Source of the DNA: Hormiphora californensis
Lineage: Eukaryota; Ctenophora; Tentaculata; Cydippida; Pleurobrachiidae
Reading direction: 5' to 3'
Assembly: GCA_020137815.1 (NCBI GenBank)
Contig: CM035353.1
Location: forward strand, 2,930,982-2,994,981
DNA: 64,000 nt
The notes beneath the pieces were generated by a model that saw only the letters and a list, made by a program, of their open reading frames with translations, searched no databases and was not told the DNA's origin. The position numbers and the translations under genes are program-made. This document shows, piece by piece, positions 40,792-52,520 of the stretch (position 1 is the stretch's first letter; the number at the start of each line of letters is the position of its first letter).

Positions 40792-42540
40792 TCAATCCCC
40801 GGCGTCACTGTTCCTCTCTACACTGTTCCTCTCTACACTGTTCCTCTCTACACTGTTCCTCTCTACACTGTTCCTCTCTACACCGTTCCTCTCTACACTG
40901 TTCCTCTCTACACTGTTCCTCTCTACACTGTTCCTCTCTACACTGTTCCTCTCTACACTGTTCCTCTCTACACTGTTCCCCTCTACACTGTTCCTCTCAA
41001 CACTGTTCCTCTCTACATTGTTCCTCTCTACATTGTTCCTCTCTCTACACTGTTCCTCTCTACACTGTTCCTCGCTACACTGTTCCTCTCTACACTGTTC
41101 CTCTCTACACTGTTCCTCTATACACTGCAGTTCCTCTCTACACTGTTCCTCTCTACACTGTTCCTCTCTACAATGTTCCTCTACACTGTTCCCCTCAACA
41201 CTGTTCCTCTCAACGCTGTTCCTGGCGTCATTATCTCCATTCTGCCTATTTAAGAGCAGATAAAACTTTTTAATGGTCTGCCCGAGAATTACTAGACACT
41301 CGTTCAAGCCAAACTGTACCGCAACAACATTATACTGGCTTGGAGAGTGAGCCAGGTTGAAAAGTAGAGGTGAAACCACCCTACAATCACCTGTTAGATC
41401 CGTATCAGCTCCCATGTGGGATCTCATTGTCAGAACCTTAGAGGTCTCCAACACGAGATACCCAAGGGTGAGGGAGTTAGTGACGATTTCCACCGCAGTT
41501 TTCATGGTGTTCACCACCGTTTCCTCGTCCCCATGATCAGGCTCACTACGGTCTATAACAGATCGGGAGGACACACGGTAGTACAGGTAGTAGACGACAT
41601 ATACCGTGGTGGCGACCGTAGACAGGATGAGAGATGCACCACAAACGACAATGGCGGAGAGCTGCGATCCCTTGAACAGCTGATCTATCATATGGCAATC
41701 TGTGGTACTGGCAGTTATACCTAACAAAATGGCGAACGGAGTTGCTACAAGAATGATTGCAAGAATCATACCAGCGAGGAGGATTTTCGTTAACTTTTTC
41801 TTGTGAGCCCGGAAGTAGAAAGGCCGTACCACCATGATGAGCTGGAATGTGTAGATTTCTGTGTCGAAAAACTTGAGAATCATGGCGATGCAGAACTCCA
41901 CCTGACCCGAGACCAAGTGCACAAACAAGAGGACTGCAAATACCCGGTCATTAGTGGGTAGGAAGAGAATGACACGGTATAGGGCGGAGATAAGTCCAAG
42001 GATGAGAGACATGGCGTCTTTTAGCATTTTAACCGATCGGAACACTTTCGATGTATCTTTTTCGGTGAACTTGATCTCGTACAGACTGGCAGCGGATGAG
42101 ATGAACATGATGACCCCGAGAAGAGAGAAGATAAGAGCTGTTTCTTGGAGGCAAGCATTCATCTTGTAGAGTGCAGACATAGTTTCATTCACATGATACA
42201 CCAAGGTGTGCTCAAAAGAGTGGAGGCCAGCTGTCATGGTCTGCTTGAACGCGTCAAAGTCCTTGAGATCTTCTCTCAGGAATTTCTCGGCGATCCCCGC
42301 TACGAAGCTCACGTTCCTTTCTACATCTACAAAGCGAACGCTGGCGATGCCATGTGTTTGAAGGTCATCCAGGACATCAACTGTTTTGATGTGTTCCCCG
42401 TCTATTGTTATGGTTACCTCAGCCAGAATGAGGTTTTTATTAACCTGGGAAAACTTCTCCATCAGGCCACCGTCCCTAACTAGGCTCTTTAGCTCCTCTA
42501 ACGTCTCATTCCACTGATCTACAGCTGCAGCAGAGGTCAT
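40792..42540 (-). CDS. Orphan multi-pass (about 7-TM) membrane protein with a 5-residue repeat tail
   Basis: 582 residues, single exon, starting MTSAAAVDQWNETLEELKSL. Residues 1-130 are hydrophilic with coiled-coil character. About seven hydrophobic segments follow, including FSLLGVIMFISSAASLYEI, FAVLLFVHLVSGQVEFCIAM, ILLAGMILAIILVATPFAIL and VVCGASLILSTVATTVYVVY. I see no DRY or NPxxY, so a GPCR assignment is not supported, though the topology would allow a lineage-specific receptor. The last ~140 residues are encoded by a 15-bp minisatellite and read RNSVE or EEQCR depending on frame. A 38-bp tandem repeat abuts the start codon upstream. Function unknown. Confidence 0.75.
   Translation of the reverse strand: MTSAAAVDQWNETLEELKSLVRDGGLMEKFSQVNKNLILAEVTITIDGEHIKTVDVLDDLQTHGIASVRFVDVERNVSFVAGIAEKFLREDLKDFDAFKQTMTAGLHSFEHTLVYHVNETMSALYKMNACLQETALIFSLLGVIMFISSAASLYEIKFTEKDTSKVFRSVKMLKDAMSLILGLISALYRVILFLPTNDRVFAVLLFVHLVSGQVEFCIAMILKFFDTEIYTFQLIMVVRPFYFRAHKKKLTKILLAGMILAIILVATPFAILLGITASTTDCHMIDQLFKGSQLSAIVVCGASLILSTVATTVYVVYYLYYRVSSRSVIDRSEPDHGDEETVVNTMKTAVEIVTNSLTLGYLVLETSKVLTMRSHMGADTDLTGDCRVVSPLLFNLAHSPSQYNVVAVQFGLNECLVILGQTIKKFYLLLNRQNGDNDARNSVERNSVEGNSVEEHCREEQCREEQCREELQCIEEQCREEQCREEQCSEEQCREEQCRERNNVERNNVERNSVERNSVEGNSVERNSVERNSVERNSVERNSVERNSVERNGVERNSVERNSVERNSVERNSVERNSDAGD
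40807..41226 (-). repeat. 15-bp coding minisatellite
   Basis: About 28 units of AGGAACAGTGTAGAG (coding sense), with indels that shift the reading between RNSVE and EEQCR without creating a stop. Confidence 0.95.
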
Positions 42541-42545
42541 GTTTC

Positions 42546-42896
42546 CTAGCTTTCAGCTCTGCAGACAAGAGATATATATATCGGTCCTCAGCTTTCAGAT
42601 CTGCAGACAAGAGATATATCGGTCCTCAGCTTTCAGCTCTGCCGACAAGAGATATCTCAGTCCTCAGCTTTCAGCTCTGCAGACAAGAGATATATATCGG
42701 TCCTCAGCTTTCAGCTCTGCAGACAAGAGATATATCGGTCCTCGGTTCTTCAAGACAAGATCAGATATCTCAGTCCTCAGCTTTCCTCAAGACAAGATCA
42801 GATAGATCTCAGTTCTCAGCTTTCCTCAAGACAAGCGATATATCGGTCCTCAGCTTTCTTCAAGACAAGATCATATATCTCAGTCCTCAGATATCG
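42546..42896 (-). repeat. 38-bp tandem repeat immediately upstream of the membrane protein gene
   Basis: About nine degenerate copies of cctcagctttcagctctgcagacaagagatatatcggt; the last few are altered (ttcaagacaagatcagat). It lies in the expected promoter/5'UTR of the minus-strand gene. Confidence 0.9.
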
Positions 42897-43890
42897 CCTA
42901 GTTGAATGTTGTTGCAAATGCAAAGTGTTCAAAATGGTCTGCTGCTCAGGTTCACGACGAACGGAAAGTGAAAAAAAATAACTTACTTTATTCCGGTGAA
43001 TTTGTTTATGGATTTAAGAATTTATAATTTGAAAGGGTATAAACGTTTTATGTTTTGTATGAACTCTTTGTATTGTTCATACAACATCACAATGAACTAT
43101 TGTAGAGCTGTGGGGGACTTGCAGCCGGGAGATATATAATGCAGTTGCAGTACAGTTGACGTCAATATACCACACCTTTAAAAAAGATCTAAATCTATAA
43201 CGTACTAAACCAAATTAAAAGTAAACGAAACTATGTTTATGAACCATTGTAGGAGGAGCAGGAGAGAATGAGGGGGATCTAAAAAATGCCTAAATTTCAG
43301 ATAATTTTTTCACCGTTCCTGCAGCTCCTGGAGAATGACCATATTTTGACATTGACATAATGAATAAAAAAAGCTTCTCGTCTTATCAGCTATGAAGTTA
43401 TATTCGTTTGATCCTTACCATGAGGCCAGTGTCAGAGACCTGTGACCAGGTAGAGGTGATAAGACTGCATACATAACCCCGATCAGGTATACAATAAAAC
43501 AACAACTTTAAAGTAACTGGTAACTACACCACCAATATATATGAGCTAGAAAAAACGGACCGCCGTTTTAATCCAAATCTTTCTCCTCTCTCTCTCTCTC
43601 ATCTCTCTCTCTCCATTGGAGAATTATAACTATAACTGCCGACCAGTTATCTCCAGTAACCATGGTAACTGGGATATTTGTATAAAGTGAGAAAGATAGA
43701 GAGCGCGTTAGACGTTATAATAACGTGGGGTGGTGTTAGTTCATAGTCGCACACTATAACAGGTATACAAAGCAATCCTAATCCATGTAGCTTCCACTAA
43801 TATTGATATATTATTTATATTTCAGCTGAATTTTCATCTAAAGTTTTACCTGCGTAGGACTGTGTGGTAAATTAATAATAATATGAGTGA
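42897..43890. other. Intergenic
   Basis: AT-rich, with a short (CT)n stretch at about 43584-43612. No gene or RNA recognised. Confidence 0.45.
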
Positions 43891-43896
43891 TTAGTT

Positions 43897-44156
43897 TAAT
43901 GGGATGATAGGGACAAAAGGAGACTCGTTGATTTATTTAGGAAAACTTTTCGACGTTTCGCCGTGCGACGGCATCATCTGGATCCTCAAATTAATTTGTT
44001 TAAAGTAGTGTTGAAAAGTTTCAAACTTTTCAACACTACTTAAAACACAGTTTCAAACTTTTCAATACCAATTTAATTTGAGGATCTCCAGATGATGCCG
44101 TTGCACGGCGAAACGTCGAGAAGTTTTCCTAAATAAATCAACGAGTCATCCCATTA
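43897..44156. mobile_element. Palindromic element with hammerhead-like core in both arms
   Basis: Arms taatgggatga...gttgatttatttaggaaaac are inverted around an inner gtgttgaaaagtttcaaac repeat. Each arm contains CCAGATGATGCCG, a 4-base loop, CACGGCGAAACGTCG (plus strand 44088-44118; minus strand 43981-43952). That resembles the C-N-GAUGA / stem II / GAAAC core of hammerhead ribozymes found in Penelope-like retroelements. Confidence 0.6.
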
Positions 44157-44613
44157 ACCTGGTTAATCATGATCATGAGACTAACGTCGCGTGGCAACAC
44201 ATGAACTTGTTAATATGAGTGATTGTTTGCATGCATTCTTCAGTATATTATTATACTAGTATGAGGATTGTTAGCATTGCTCTGTATACAAACTATGCTA
44301 TCACGAGGAAGATGGATGGCTGCAGCATTCATGAGGGTGAAATGAAAGACAAGTATATATTAGGCATTGACAGCATTATTACAAAACAAAGCACTACGAC
44401 TGTACAGTAGAAATGAAGGATCGCGATTGTCGCCAACACAGCTAGTCTGTGTTCAATTACTATCCGTATTACCCCTGCATCTCTGTGCCTTTGTCTCCCT
44501 GATCCCTCTCGCTTATAGTTTCATCAAATCATCGCTCCCCTCTCTCCCTCATGCTATAACACGGGTACAATGGTTTCATCTGCACCACTATATGATTGTC
44601 AGTATGAATTGGG

Positions 44614-44618
<5 letters not shown>

Positions 44619-44695
<77 letters not shown>

Positions 44696-44815
44696 ATCTT
44701 CTCTCGTCTCTCTCTCTCTCGTCTCTCTCTTCCTCTCGCCTCTATCTCTCTCTCTCTCTCCCTCCTTCCCTCTCTCTCCCTCTATCTCTTCATCTCCCTC
44801 TATCCCTCTCAATGT
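44619..44815. repeat. (CT)n tract
   Basis: CT dinucleotides, pure at first, then increasingly interrupted. Confidence 0.9.
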
Positions 44816-44989
44816 CACTGCAATGATGGAATGACCCCGAAGAGGATCAACAGAGTGGGCAGCTCTGTACAAGATAACATATAAACGAGAATCTGAATTC
44901 TGCGGCTTAGCTCTTGCGAGAGACGCGGTGGTCATGATAGACGGCGGTAGGCTTCCGCAGACGGAGAGATGGAAAAAGTGAGTTGGAGA

Positions 44990-45037
44990 GAGAAACAAGG
45001 AGAAAGAGAGAGGGATACAAAGAGAGGGAAAGATAGT

Positions 45038-45071
<34 letters not shown>

Positions 45072-45350
45072 AAGAGAGAGAGAGAGGAGAAGAGTCGCTC
45101 TCTCGTCCTCTCCGAGTCGTAGGTATCTCCTCTTCGCGCCTCTTCTTCTCTCTCTCTCTCTCCTCTCTCTCTTCTCCTCTCTCCTCCCTCTCTCTCTCTC
45201 TCTCTCTCGCTTCCTCTCTCCTCCCTTTTCTCTCCCCTTTTCTCCTCTCCCCCTCTCCCTCTCTCTGGTTCGCTCTCTCCCTCCGCCTCTCGCCCTCGTC
45301 TTCTTCCTCTCTTCTTTTCTTTTGTTACCCCTTTCCATATATTCGCTCTA
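44990..45350. repeat. (GA)n switching to (CT)n
   Basis: GA-rich to about 45095, then CT-rich from about 45125 with irregular interruptions. Likely unreliable consensus. Confidence 0.75.
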
Positions 45351-45479
45351 GCCATATTCCTCCCCCTTTTCCCTTGTACCCCTTTTACCCGCCTTTCGCT
45401 TATTCCTCTTTTTGCTCTCTGCTCTCTTTCCTTATTATTATTATCTGTGTGAAATTATTCGTACCGATAGTTTGTTTCT

Positions 45480-46677
45480 ATTAGATATGAGCGCCGCTTT
45501 TGACACAGTGGACCATGGAAAGCTGCTAGAAGTTCTGGAAGAACGGTTTGGAGTGAAGGGTTCTGTCTTGGATTGGTTCGCCAACTATCTACAAATGAGG
45601 ACTTATCGGGTAAACGTGGAAGGGGAACTTTCGAGGATTGTCTCTCTGATTTGTGGAGTTCCGCAAGGTTCACTGCTTGGACCTGTGTTGTTTTTAACTG
45701 TATGTGGAGGAATTGCAAGATTTGGCCCAAACCGTATGGCTTAAGGATTAAACTTTATGCTGATGACTCGCAATTGTACATCGTTTTGTTCCAACTGATG
45801 AGGAAAACTGGAAACTGGCAAAGGAGAGGACTGAGGAATGCTTGTCAAGTGTGAAGATGTATGAGTGAGCACTGGCTAAAGTGCAATGAGGCAAAGACTG
45901 ATTCCTGCTTTTTAGGCAAAAACAGCGCCCTGGATAAGATGGTCTATCAGCCCACTGTGGACTTTGGTGGAGTGGAGATAAGCCCAGTGGACTTTACGGG
46001 AGGACAGAGTACAGGGAAAACACAGAGTGTTCCTTGATAGCAACCTCTCTATGGAGAGGCAAATCAACAGTGTTAAGAGGCAATGTGGTTTGTTGTTGAA
46101 GAATCTATGGCAGGTAAACCGGTGTCTAGATAGATCGACGAAGATTCTCCTTGTTAAGCAGCTCATCATTTCAAGACTGGATTATTGTAATATCCTTTAC
46201 CATGGCTTACCTAAGAAGCTTCTCAACAGCCTTCAGAGAGTCTTGAACTCGTGTGTCAGATTTGTTTATGGCCTACATGGTCACCAAGACACCTACATGC
46301 CATACTTGAAAGAATTGCATGTTCTTCCTGTGGAACAACGAGTCACGTTCAAAGCATGCCTTATGGCGTACAAGATTGTACATGGATTGGCCCCTGACTA
46401 CCTGCAAGATCAGGTCCCTGTTGATGATGGACTTCATGTGATCCGGTCTACTAGAGGAAATGCTTGGCCTGATGGCCTCAAGCTGAAGTACCCTAAGCTA
46501 TCAAGTGTCAACGCGACTTCCAAGTTGAGAAGAAGACGTCCGTCGGTTTACCTGCCTGAAGTCTGGAATAGGCTTCCCCTTGATCTGAGAGCTGTTGAGT
46601 CTGTGGAATCTTTCAAGTCTAAGCTCAAGACTAGTCTTTTCACTGAGGCTTTTGGTGAGACTGGACTGTCCTCTTAA
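45480..46677 (+). pseudogene. Non-LTR retrotransposon (CR1/Jockey-like) RT, 5' truncated and frameshifted
   Basis: Reads LDMSAAFDTVDHGKLLEVL, then CGVPQGSLLGPVLF; after a frame change KLYADDSQLYI (catalytic YADD); after another, FLDSNLSMERQIN through LLVKQLIISRLDYCNILYHG, and a C-terminal VWNRLPLDLRAVESVESFKS ending in LFTEAF. These are RT motifs and the CR1/Rex-type C-terminal signature. The 5' part (endonuclease, early RT) is missing. No poly-A or TAA tail is evident; a (TTA)n run follows at 47061. Confidence 0.88.
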
Positions 46678-48110
46678 CACTCTCCTTCTTGCTGAGGTAT
46701 GTGCTCTGGCTGGTACCCGTTTTTAATTATTTTTCTGTATTTAAGCTCGTGGCGAGCAGAAGTGTGAAGCATAAATTGGGGTTTTTTCATAGCACGAGTG
46801 TTTTTCTGTGTTTCCAATATACGGACTTTTATATCATTTTTTAGAGTTCCAGGACTCTAACTCAGTCTGTTATGTAATCAGTCACCGATAGTTATGTGAG
46901 CCGATAGTAATGTGAGCCGGTGTAATTTTTCTTTATTATTTTTTGTTCTATTAGGGATAAGTTGGCGAGGTCTTACCAGTATATTAACCGTTCAGATCAT
47001 CCTTCAGTGACAGCAGCAGTTTCGCTGCTCTGTCCCTGTCGGATATGGGCGGAATATAAACATAGTTATTATTATTATTATTATTATCCTCTGTGTGCGG
47101 GGAAGAGATTTGCGGAGATTACTATCAGCACCACAAAACAGCAATTCAGAACGGTAAACAGTTTCAGTGTTTGAATTTCTACGGTAAACAGTTTCGCATC
47201 ACTGATTCTACGTACGTTTTTGCTTGTAAAAGAATTTCCTTATCAATATTTACATGCAGCCGGGGCACGTCTAAATATGTTTTACGGTGCAGTTTATCTA
47301 GCAGAATAGGAGAGAGGGAAATCATGCGACTCTCACTGAGATCACGAGATGAAGACAGCTTGGGCTAGAAAACAAATATTTATATGCGTTTCCAGGTGAA
47401 ATCGGGTATCACGAGGTAAATCAGGAATATATATCCAGACATATTCAAGGATCTGCAATTAGTTAATCTACCGATCCCTCACAGAGCGATTACAGTGCAG
47501 ATTACATTGCTACAAAAGATCTGCAAAATAAAACACTTAAAAATACTAGAGACTTTAGCACATATCATATAGATGCATAAAATCATATAGATGTAAAATC
47601 ATTTTGCCGCTATGACACTTAAATGTTGCACAGAGTTGAGATCAAAGGAAGAGAGCGATATATTAGTCTTCCAAAAAGAAACAATATAATATTAAAGACT
47701 AGAGTGATTATATTATTGGAGTATATTCACGAGGGATCAAAAAGAGAGAAAAAACTATATATGAGATGGATCTCTAAATAATACCCTTCTATTTCCAAAA
47801 TATGAAGAACCAATTCAACCAGACGAGTATTACAGGGCATGTCTAGATCTATACATATCATTTAAGATCTCTCCCATATCACTCACAATTTGAGACAGTT
47901 GTAATATATCATAACTCTGGCTCGAATCCAAAAATTCAAAACAATTTTTCAACTAGGCAAACATATATACATATCTACATATAGAGGAAGTAATTTTGAT
48001 ATCTCCTTCTGGTGATCAACTCACACACACGCCCTCTGTACAACAGTTTTAATGGGGAATCTCACACATACACGGGCAGAACTCGGTTAAGGAGAGATTA
48101 ATTAGTATTC
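46678..48110. other. Intergenic, AT-rich
   Basis: A (TTA)n run at about 47062-47086; otherwise no gene, RNA or clear repeat recognised. Confidence 0.45.
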
Positions 48111-48290
48111 TGAATAATGAGTTCAGAGCAAGAATTAAATAGGGAAGAAAATCGAAAAATACTGGGTTTGACCGGGAATTGAACCAGGGACCTCCAGAGA
48201 GACATGCTCGGAGCTATAAACCACTAAGCTACCAAACCCTATTTTTCGATTTTCTTCCCTTTTTAATTCTTGCTCTGAACTCATTATTCA
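48111..48290. repeat. tRNA-like sequence framed by ~50-bp inverted arms
   Basis: tgaataatgagttcagagca...gaaaatcgaaaaata at the left is the inverse of tatttttcgattttc...tgctctgaactcattattca at the right. The loop is a tRNA-like sequence. Confidence 0.9.
48164..48240 (-). ncRNA. tRNA-like / Pol III-type sequence inside the palindrome
   Basis: The minus strand shows acceptor-like GGGTTTG/CAAACCC, A box TAGCTTAGTGG, B box GGTTCAATTCC and an approximate T arm. The anticodon arm has an extra base and no clear U33, so I call it a tRNA pseudogene or SINE head rather than a working tRNA. Confidence 0.6.
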
Positions 48291-48619
48291 GTATCTACAT
48301 ATATATATATACATATGGCCAATATATTATATGCAGTGGTTATACAATTTTTATATTTGTTCACTCACCCGTTTCCGGTTTTCGACATGACTGCACCAAG
48401 AAAAAACGAACTGATTACGTTCCCCAGGTCTAAGCCGCGGTATTTGTATTGTAAATACGCTTTTCAAATAATTGCTATGAGTATATTGAATTACGTAATA
48501 AGCTACAGAAGAAGGTTCATTGACAAAAAGTTCATTGACAAAAGTGTACAGAGCAGCTCTAGTGTGGTATACTGTATATCTTGTTTGATACTGTGAGATG
48601 TGCATGTGAACTCAGAGTG

Positions 48620-48870
48620 TATGTAGAGAGAGAGAAAGAGGAGAGAAAGTCTAGAGAAGATCTATGATAGAGGAGATATAGTAGAGAGAGAATAGATAGA
48701 GATTAGAGATAGGACTCGTCTCGCTAGTCAGCTCTGATAGCTCGCGCTCCTCGCTATCTCTATCTGCTGCTACGCGCTGCTCTCTGCTCTCTCGCGCTCT
48801 GCTCTCTCGTGCTCCGCTCTCGATTCGCTAATCTCTCTCTTCTCCTGTTCCTCGCTCTAGCCAGAGTAGA
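48620..48870. repeat. (GA)n switching to (CT)n, irregular
   Basis: GA-rich left half, CT/CG-rich right half with shuffled words such as gctctctgctctctcgcgctc. Confidence 0.7.
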
Positions 48871-49293
48871 GAGCCAGATTAGTGTGAGCAGCTGTCGAAA
48901 TGGATGAAGTACTGATACCTAACTCTAACACAAGATTTCTGTACAAAACATATGATCTGATATTATATAGAGGTCTATAAACTTGAATAGATTCAAGATT
49001 CAAACTAAATATTTGAATACCATATATAAGAAGGTTAAACATTTAAATACTATATATATATATATATATATATAAGAAGCTGTGAACACCTACACGCTCA
49101 GCGTATAGAACAGAACACATAATATGTGATATAACCTGACGCGTGTCCTATGCAGGTGGCACGGCTCACATCCCCCTTGATCTGCCGAACAGAAGACATT
49201 TTATAGTGTGAGAGCTACCATGCATGCCCCACCCCTTACATTATATTACATTGGACAGCTTCATGACATGACCACCCCTGCACACACTATAGT

Positions 49294-49327
49294 GTCTAGA
49301 TAGTTCAGTATACTGAACTATCTAGAC
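49294..49327. repeat. Perfect spacerless 34-bp palindrome
   Basis: gtctagatagttcagta followed directly by its exact inverse. Confidence 0.95.
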
Positions 49328-49469
49328 GTGAAGTGACTGCAAGAATCGAGTCTCTACATACATATAGCATAGAAGTATGCATATATATATTGGTGATTCC
49401 GCGCCAGGATATATATGTTATATATTCGACACTATATATATGTGTATATAATACTATATTATATAAGTA

Positions 49470-49471
49470 CA

Positions 49472-49512
<41 letters not shown>
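49470..49512. repeat. (TA)n microsatellite
   Basis: AT/TA dinucleotides. A shorter (TA)n run lies at 49052-49074. Confidence 0.9.
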
Positions 49513-49516
<4 letters not shown>

Positions 49517-49765
49517 CTATATATTTGCATATCTTTTCTATATACTTTACAGTTTTTCTGTCAGCTGCCGTAGCTTTCAGAATTCGGCAAAAAACATATC
49601 ATATATTTACTAAAACATATGTCATATATCATATATCTACTCTCTATACCGAATACTGGACTTTGTAATATTGATACGTACAAGCTACAAGCGAGTACCA
49701 ATAGATAACACATTTGTGATACGAGGCATATTTCATGAGTCTCAGAAAAAAAGGATATAATAATA

Positions 49766-49786
49766 GAGAGAGAGAGAGAGGAGAGA

Positions 49787-49842
<56 letters not shown>

Positions 49843-49845
49843 GAG
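49766..49845. repeat. (GA)n microsatellite
   Basis: About 80 bp of GA with few interruptions. Confidence 0.9.
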
Positions 49846-50054
49846 ACATATTAAACATGATGATTATCATGATATTAATATTATATTAGCACGAACACGG
49901 CTTTAATGTACCAGTTATAAACAACTTAATTACGTACTAGCTGGCACTGCAGGACAATATCAAGAAATATTACAGTTTAATCAATGTGTGATATACTAAT
50001 TAGATACTAATTATAAGTGCTATAATTAGGTATGCTAATTAGGTAATTACTTAC

Positions 50055-50359
50055 AGTGCAGCGTGTTCCTCCGCCTCGCTCCTCCAACTGCTCCCCTCTG
50101 GTATGGTAGTGCAACTGCTAGGTCTCCTGCACCCCTTCATCCCCTTCACCCCACCCGGTCCTCCTCCTCCATCGGTTACAGGACTCCGGGGTGTCTCAAT
50201 TCCACCCACAATATTCCCCGGTGCCGTCTTGCTCATCTCTCTCTCCGGGGGTATAAACCGGTATATACCACGGATGTTCTCGGCTCGGGCGAGCCCATAA
50301 CGCTGGTTCCCCCGAGATCGGGCGTTCCTAGACCGGTTCAAGGATGCCGCTACTATCAT
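50055..50359 (-). CDS. Putative first coding exon, hypothetical basic/glycine-rich protein
   Basis: 102 residues from ATG (MIVAASLNRSRNARSRGNQR) to a good donor (GCACT|GTAAGT). It is Arg/Gly-rich with a GGGGPGGVKGMKG run. Base composition is much more GC-rich than the flanks, which favours coding. I found no convincing next exon downstream (49.0-50.0 kb). No family recognised. Confidence 0.4.
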
Positions 50360-51424
50360 AGTACAATCATCATCATGGCATCAAGCCGGGGAGATTCAAG
50401 TATAGTTGCAGCTTCTCGCTATACAGTCCTTTATATATATTAGGGAATAATTGATTGTGGTTAATGGGTTATAAATACAAATCGGTATAATTTATGCGCT
50501 ATATAAGCTAAGCAAAGCCATAATTTTTCAATGGTTTAATTGGTAAAATATATTCTAATTTTATAATTTATTGCATTATATGATTCTGCTCAATGACAAC
50601 GATTCAAATAATATACGCAGTACCGTGCAGAACTAAAGTTTGGCACTAAAGTTGTACAAACAACCGATTAGCTAAGCCTTTATATCTACCAGAGGGGGGG
50701 GATCTACCAGAGGGGGTCTACCAATTGCTGGGATATGTGCAGGTGAGCACTGGGGCTCTATTATATTTCCCTCACTGTCACATACTCAATAAATAGTTTT
50801 TATATTGGAGCGTCTGAAGTAACATGCTCTGCATAAACTGATTGGTGGGTGGGCCTTGGGCTACGGGGCGGGTGTAGACGTGCCGGGCGCCTAATAAGCG
50901 TGCTCGGTGCTGGCCCAGCCGGCCCTACTTTCGGGTCCGGATCAGTCGCTCAGCGCAGCACTAACAAACAAACAAGCCTTTATATCTAAAGCTCTGCAAC
51001 CTATAAAAACATCAATTGAAATTTAGCAATGTCAACGAGTGAAGGCCAACTTAAAAAATTGGTTAACCTCACCAATTATATAAGGCCTCAAGTGAAACCA
51101 CAATGCAAGTACTTCTGAAGTCTACTAGCATCTAGAAGTCTAGCTACAACATCATCCAAATATACGGAGAATCAGGCGGAAGTGAGTGCATGCATTACTG
51201 TCTTCTTACTAGCGTTTAATATTATACATCGTGGGAGATGCGTTGAAGTCCTAGTCGGGGTTCTTGAGCAAGCTAAATTTCTCTCAGGATTATGGTGCCG
51301 TGGTCTGACTCCTCTCTCCTTTTCTACACCTCTTCTCTCTCTCTCTATCTCTCTACTTCTCTCTCTCCTCCTCTCTCTCTCTCCTCTCTCTCTCTCATCA
51401 TCATCCTCTCGCATCGTCATCTCT

Positions 51425-51467
<43 letters not shown>

Positions 51468-52060
51468 ATCTTTCTCTGCCTATCTTTCTAATTGCTCACT
51501 AGTCTCTATAAAGACAACAGGACAGATGAATAGAAAGATGGAGTGGCCTCTAGTAGGAATCCTAATTTCTAGATTAGAACTAGTAATCTAGCCATTGCTG
51601 TGTGTGCGTTTGCATGCAATCTCCTATATGCAGCCAATTACTATTACTGGCAGTATAAGTACTGCAGCACTATTGATGACGTTTTACAGTTATATAATGC
51701 TGTAATTGCACTAAGATCGATTAGATTCGATACACTGTTATTAGTTTCTATAAACAAAACTATAGGGACAATGTTGGGCACGTCGCGCCCCTCATGTTCG
51801 CGCGCCCGCTACGCGGGCAAGGCACAATGACAGTGGGCCGGCACCCATCATAATATTAGGCAGTTCTCAAAAAGATGCATTCTCTCAAAAAGAGCCGTTG
51901 AAGTTGAACTGCATGTTCCTAATCATGCTAATAGACGATCGGTATGTTGTGTACCATGTGGACATACATATTGCCGTACATATATTGGACTGCTGCAGCA
52001 GGAGCGTATCTAGAGTTGTAGTAAACGAAAAACGGGAAGAATTAGCTAGGCAATCTTTCT
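50360..52060. other. Intergenic with CT-rich stretch
   Basis: CT-rich irregular repeat at about 51300-51475. A GC-rich patch at 50850-50960 and a poly-G run at 50693 are notable. No gene supported. Confidence 0.4.
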
Positions 52061-52123
52061 GAGAGAGAGGATAGAGGAGAAGGGACCAAGAGATAGAGAG
52101 AAGATAGGGAGAGAGAGAGAGAG

Positions 52124-52160
<37 letters not shown>

Positions 52161-52520
52161 ATAGAGATGAGAGAGGAGCGCGAGCAGAAGAATATGCGCA
52201 GATATTCGCGATAGAGAGAGCCGAAGACGATAGAGATATAGAGCAGAGATGATATAAGTGGAGATCTAGCGAGCAGCGAGATAGATAATATGATGATGAG
52301 AGCGAGATATACGACGGTCGGCCGCAGATCAGATATATAGATAAGAGAGAGAGCGAGAGATAGAGAGTCGAAGCGAGGATAGCTAATATCGTCGATACTC
52401 TCTCATAGCTATCTCACAGAGCAGAGGAGCTCGACTACTCGCGTCTCTAGAGTCTCTATATAGCCTCCTCGCAGCCTCGCTCTCTCTCGTAGCATCTCCA
52501 TCGCACATCACCCCAAATCC
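52060..52520. repeat. (GA)n switching to (CT)n, irregular
   Basis: GA-rich words to about 52340, then CT-rich words to about 52520. Same pattern as 44990-45350 and 48620-48870. Confidence 0.7.

Noticed and set aside
40775-41263. LFLST repeat ORF on +
   Set aside because: Antisense shadow of the 15-bp coding minisatellite in the minus-strand membrane protein gene.
44588-45355. 255-residue Arg/Glu-rich ORF
   Set aside because: Comes from (CT)n/(GA)n tracts with no other coding signal.
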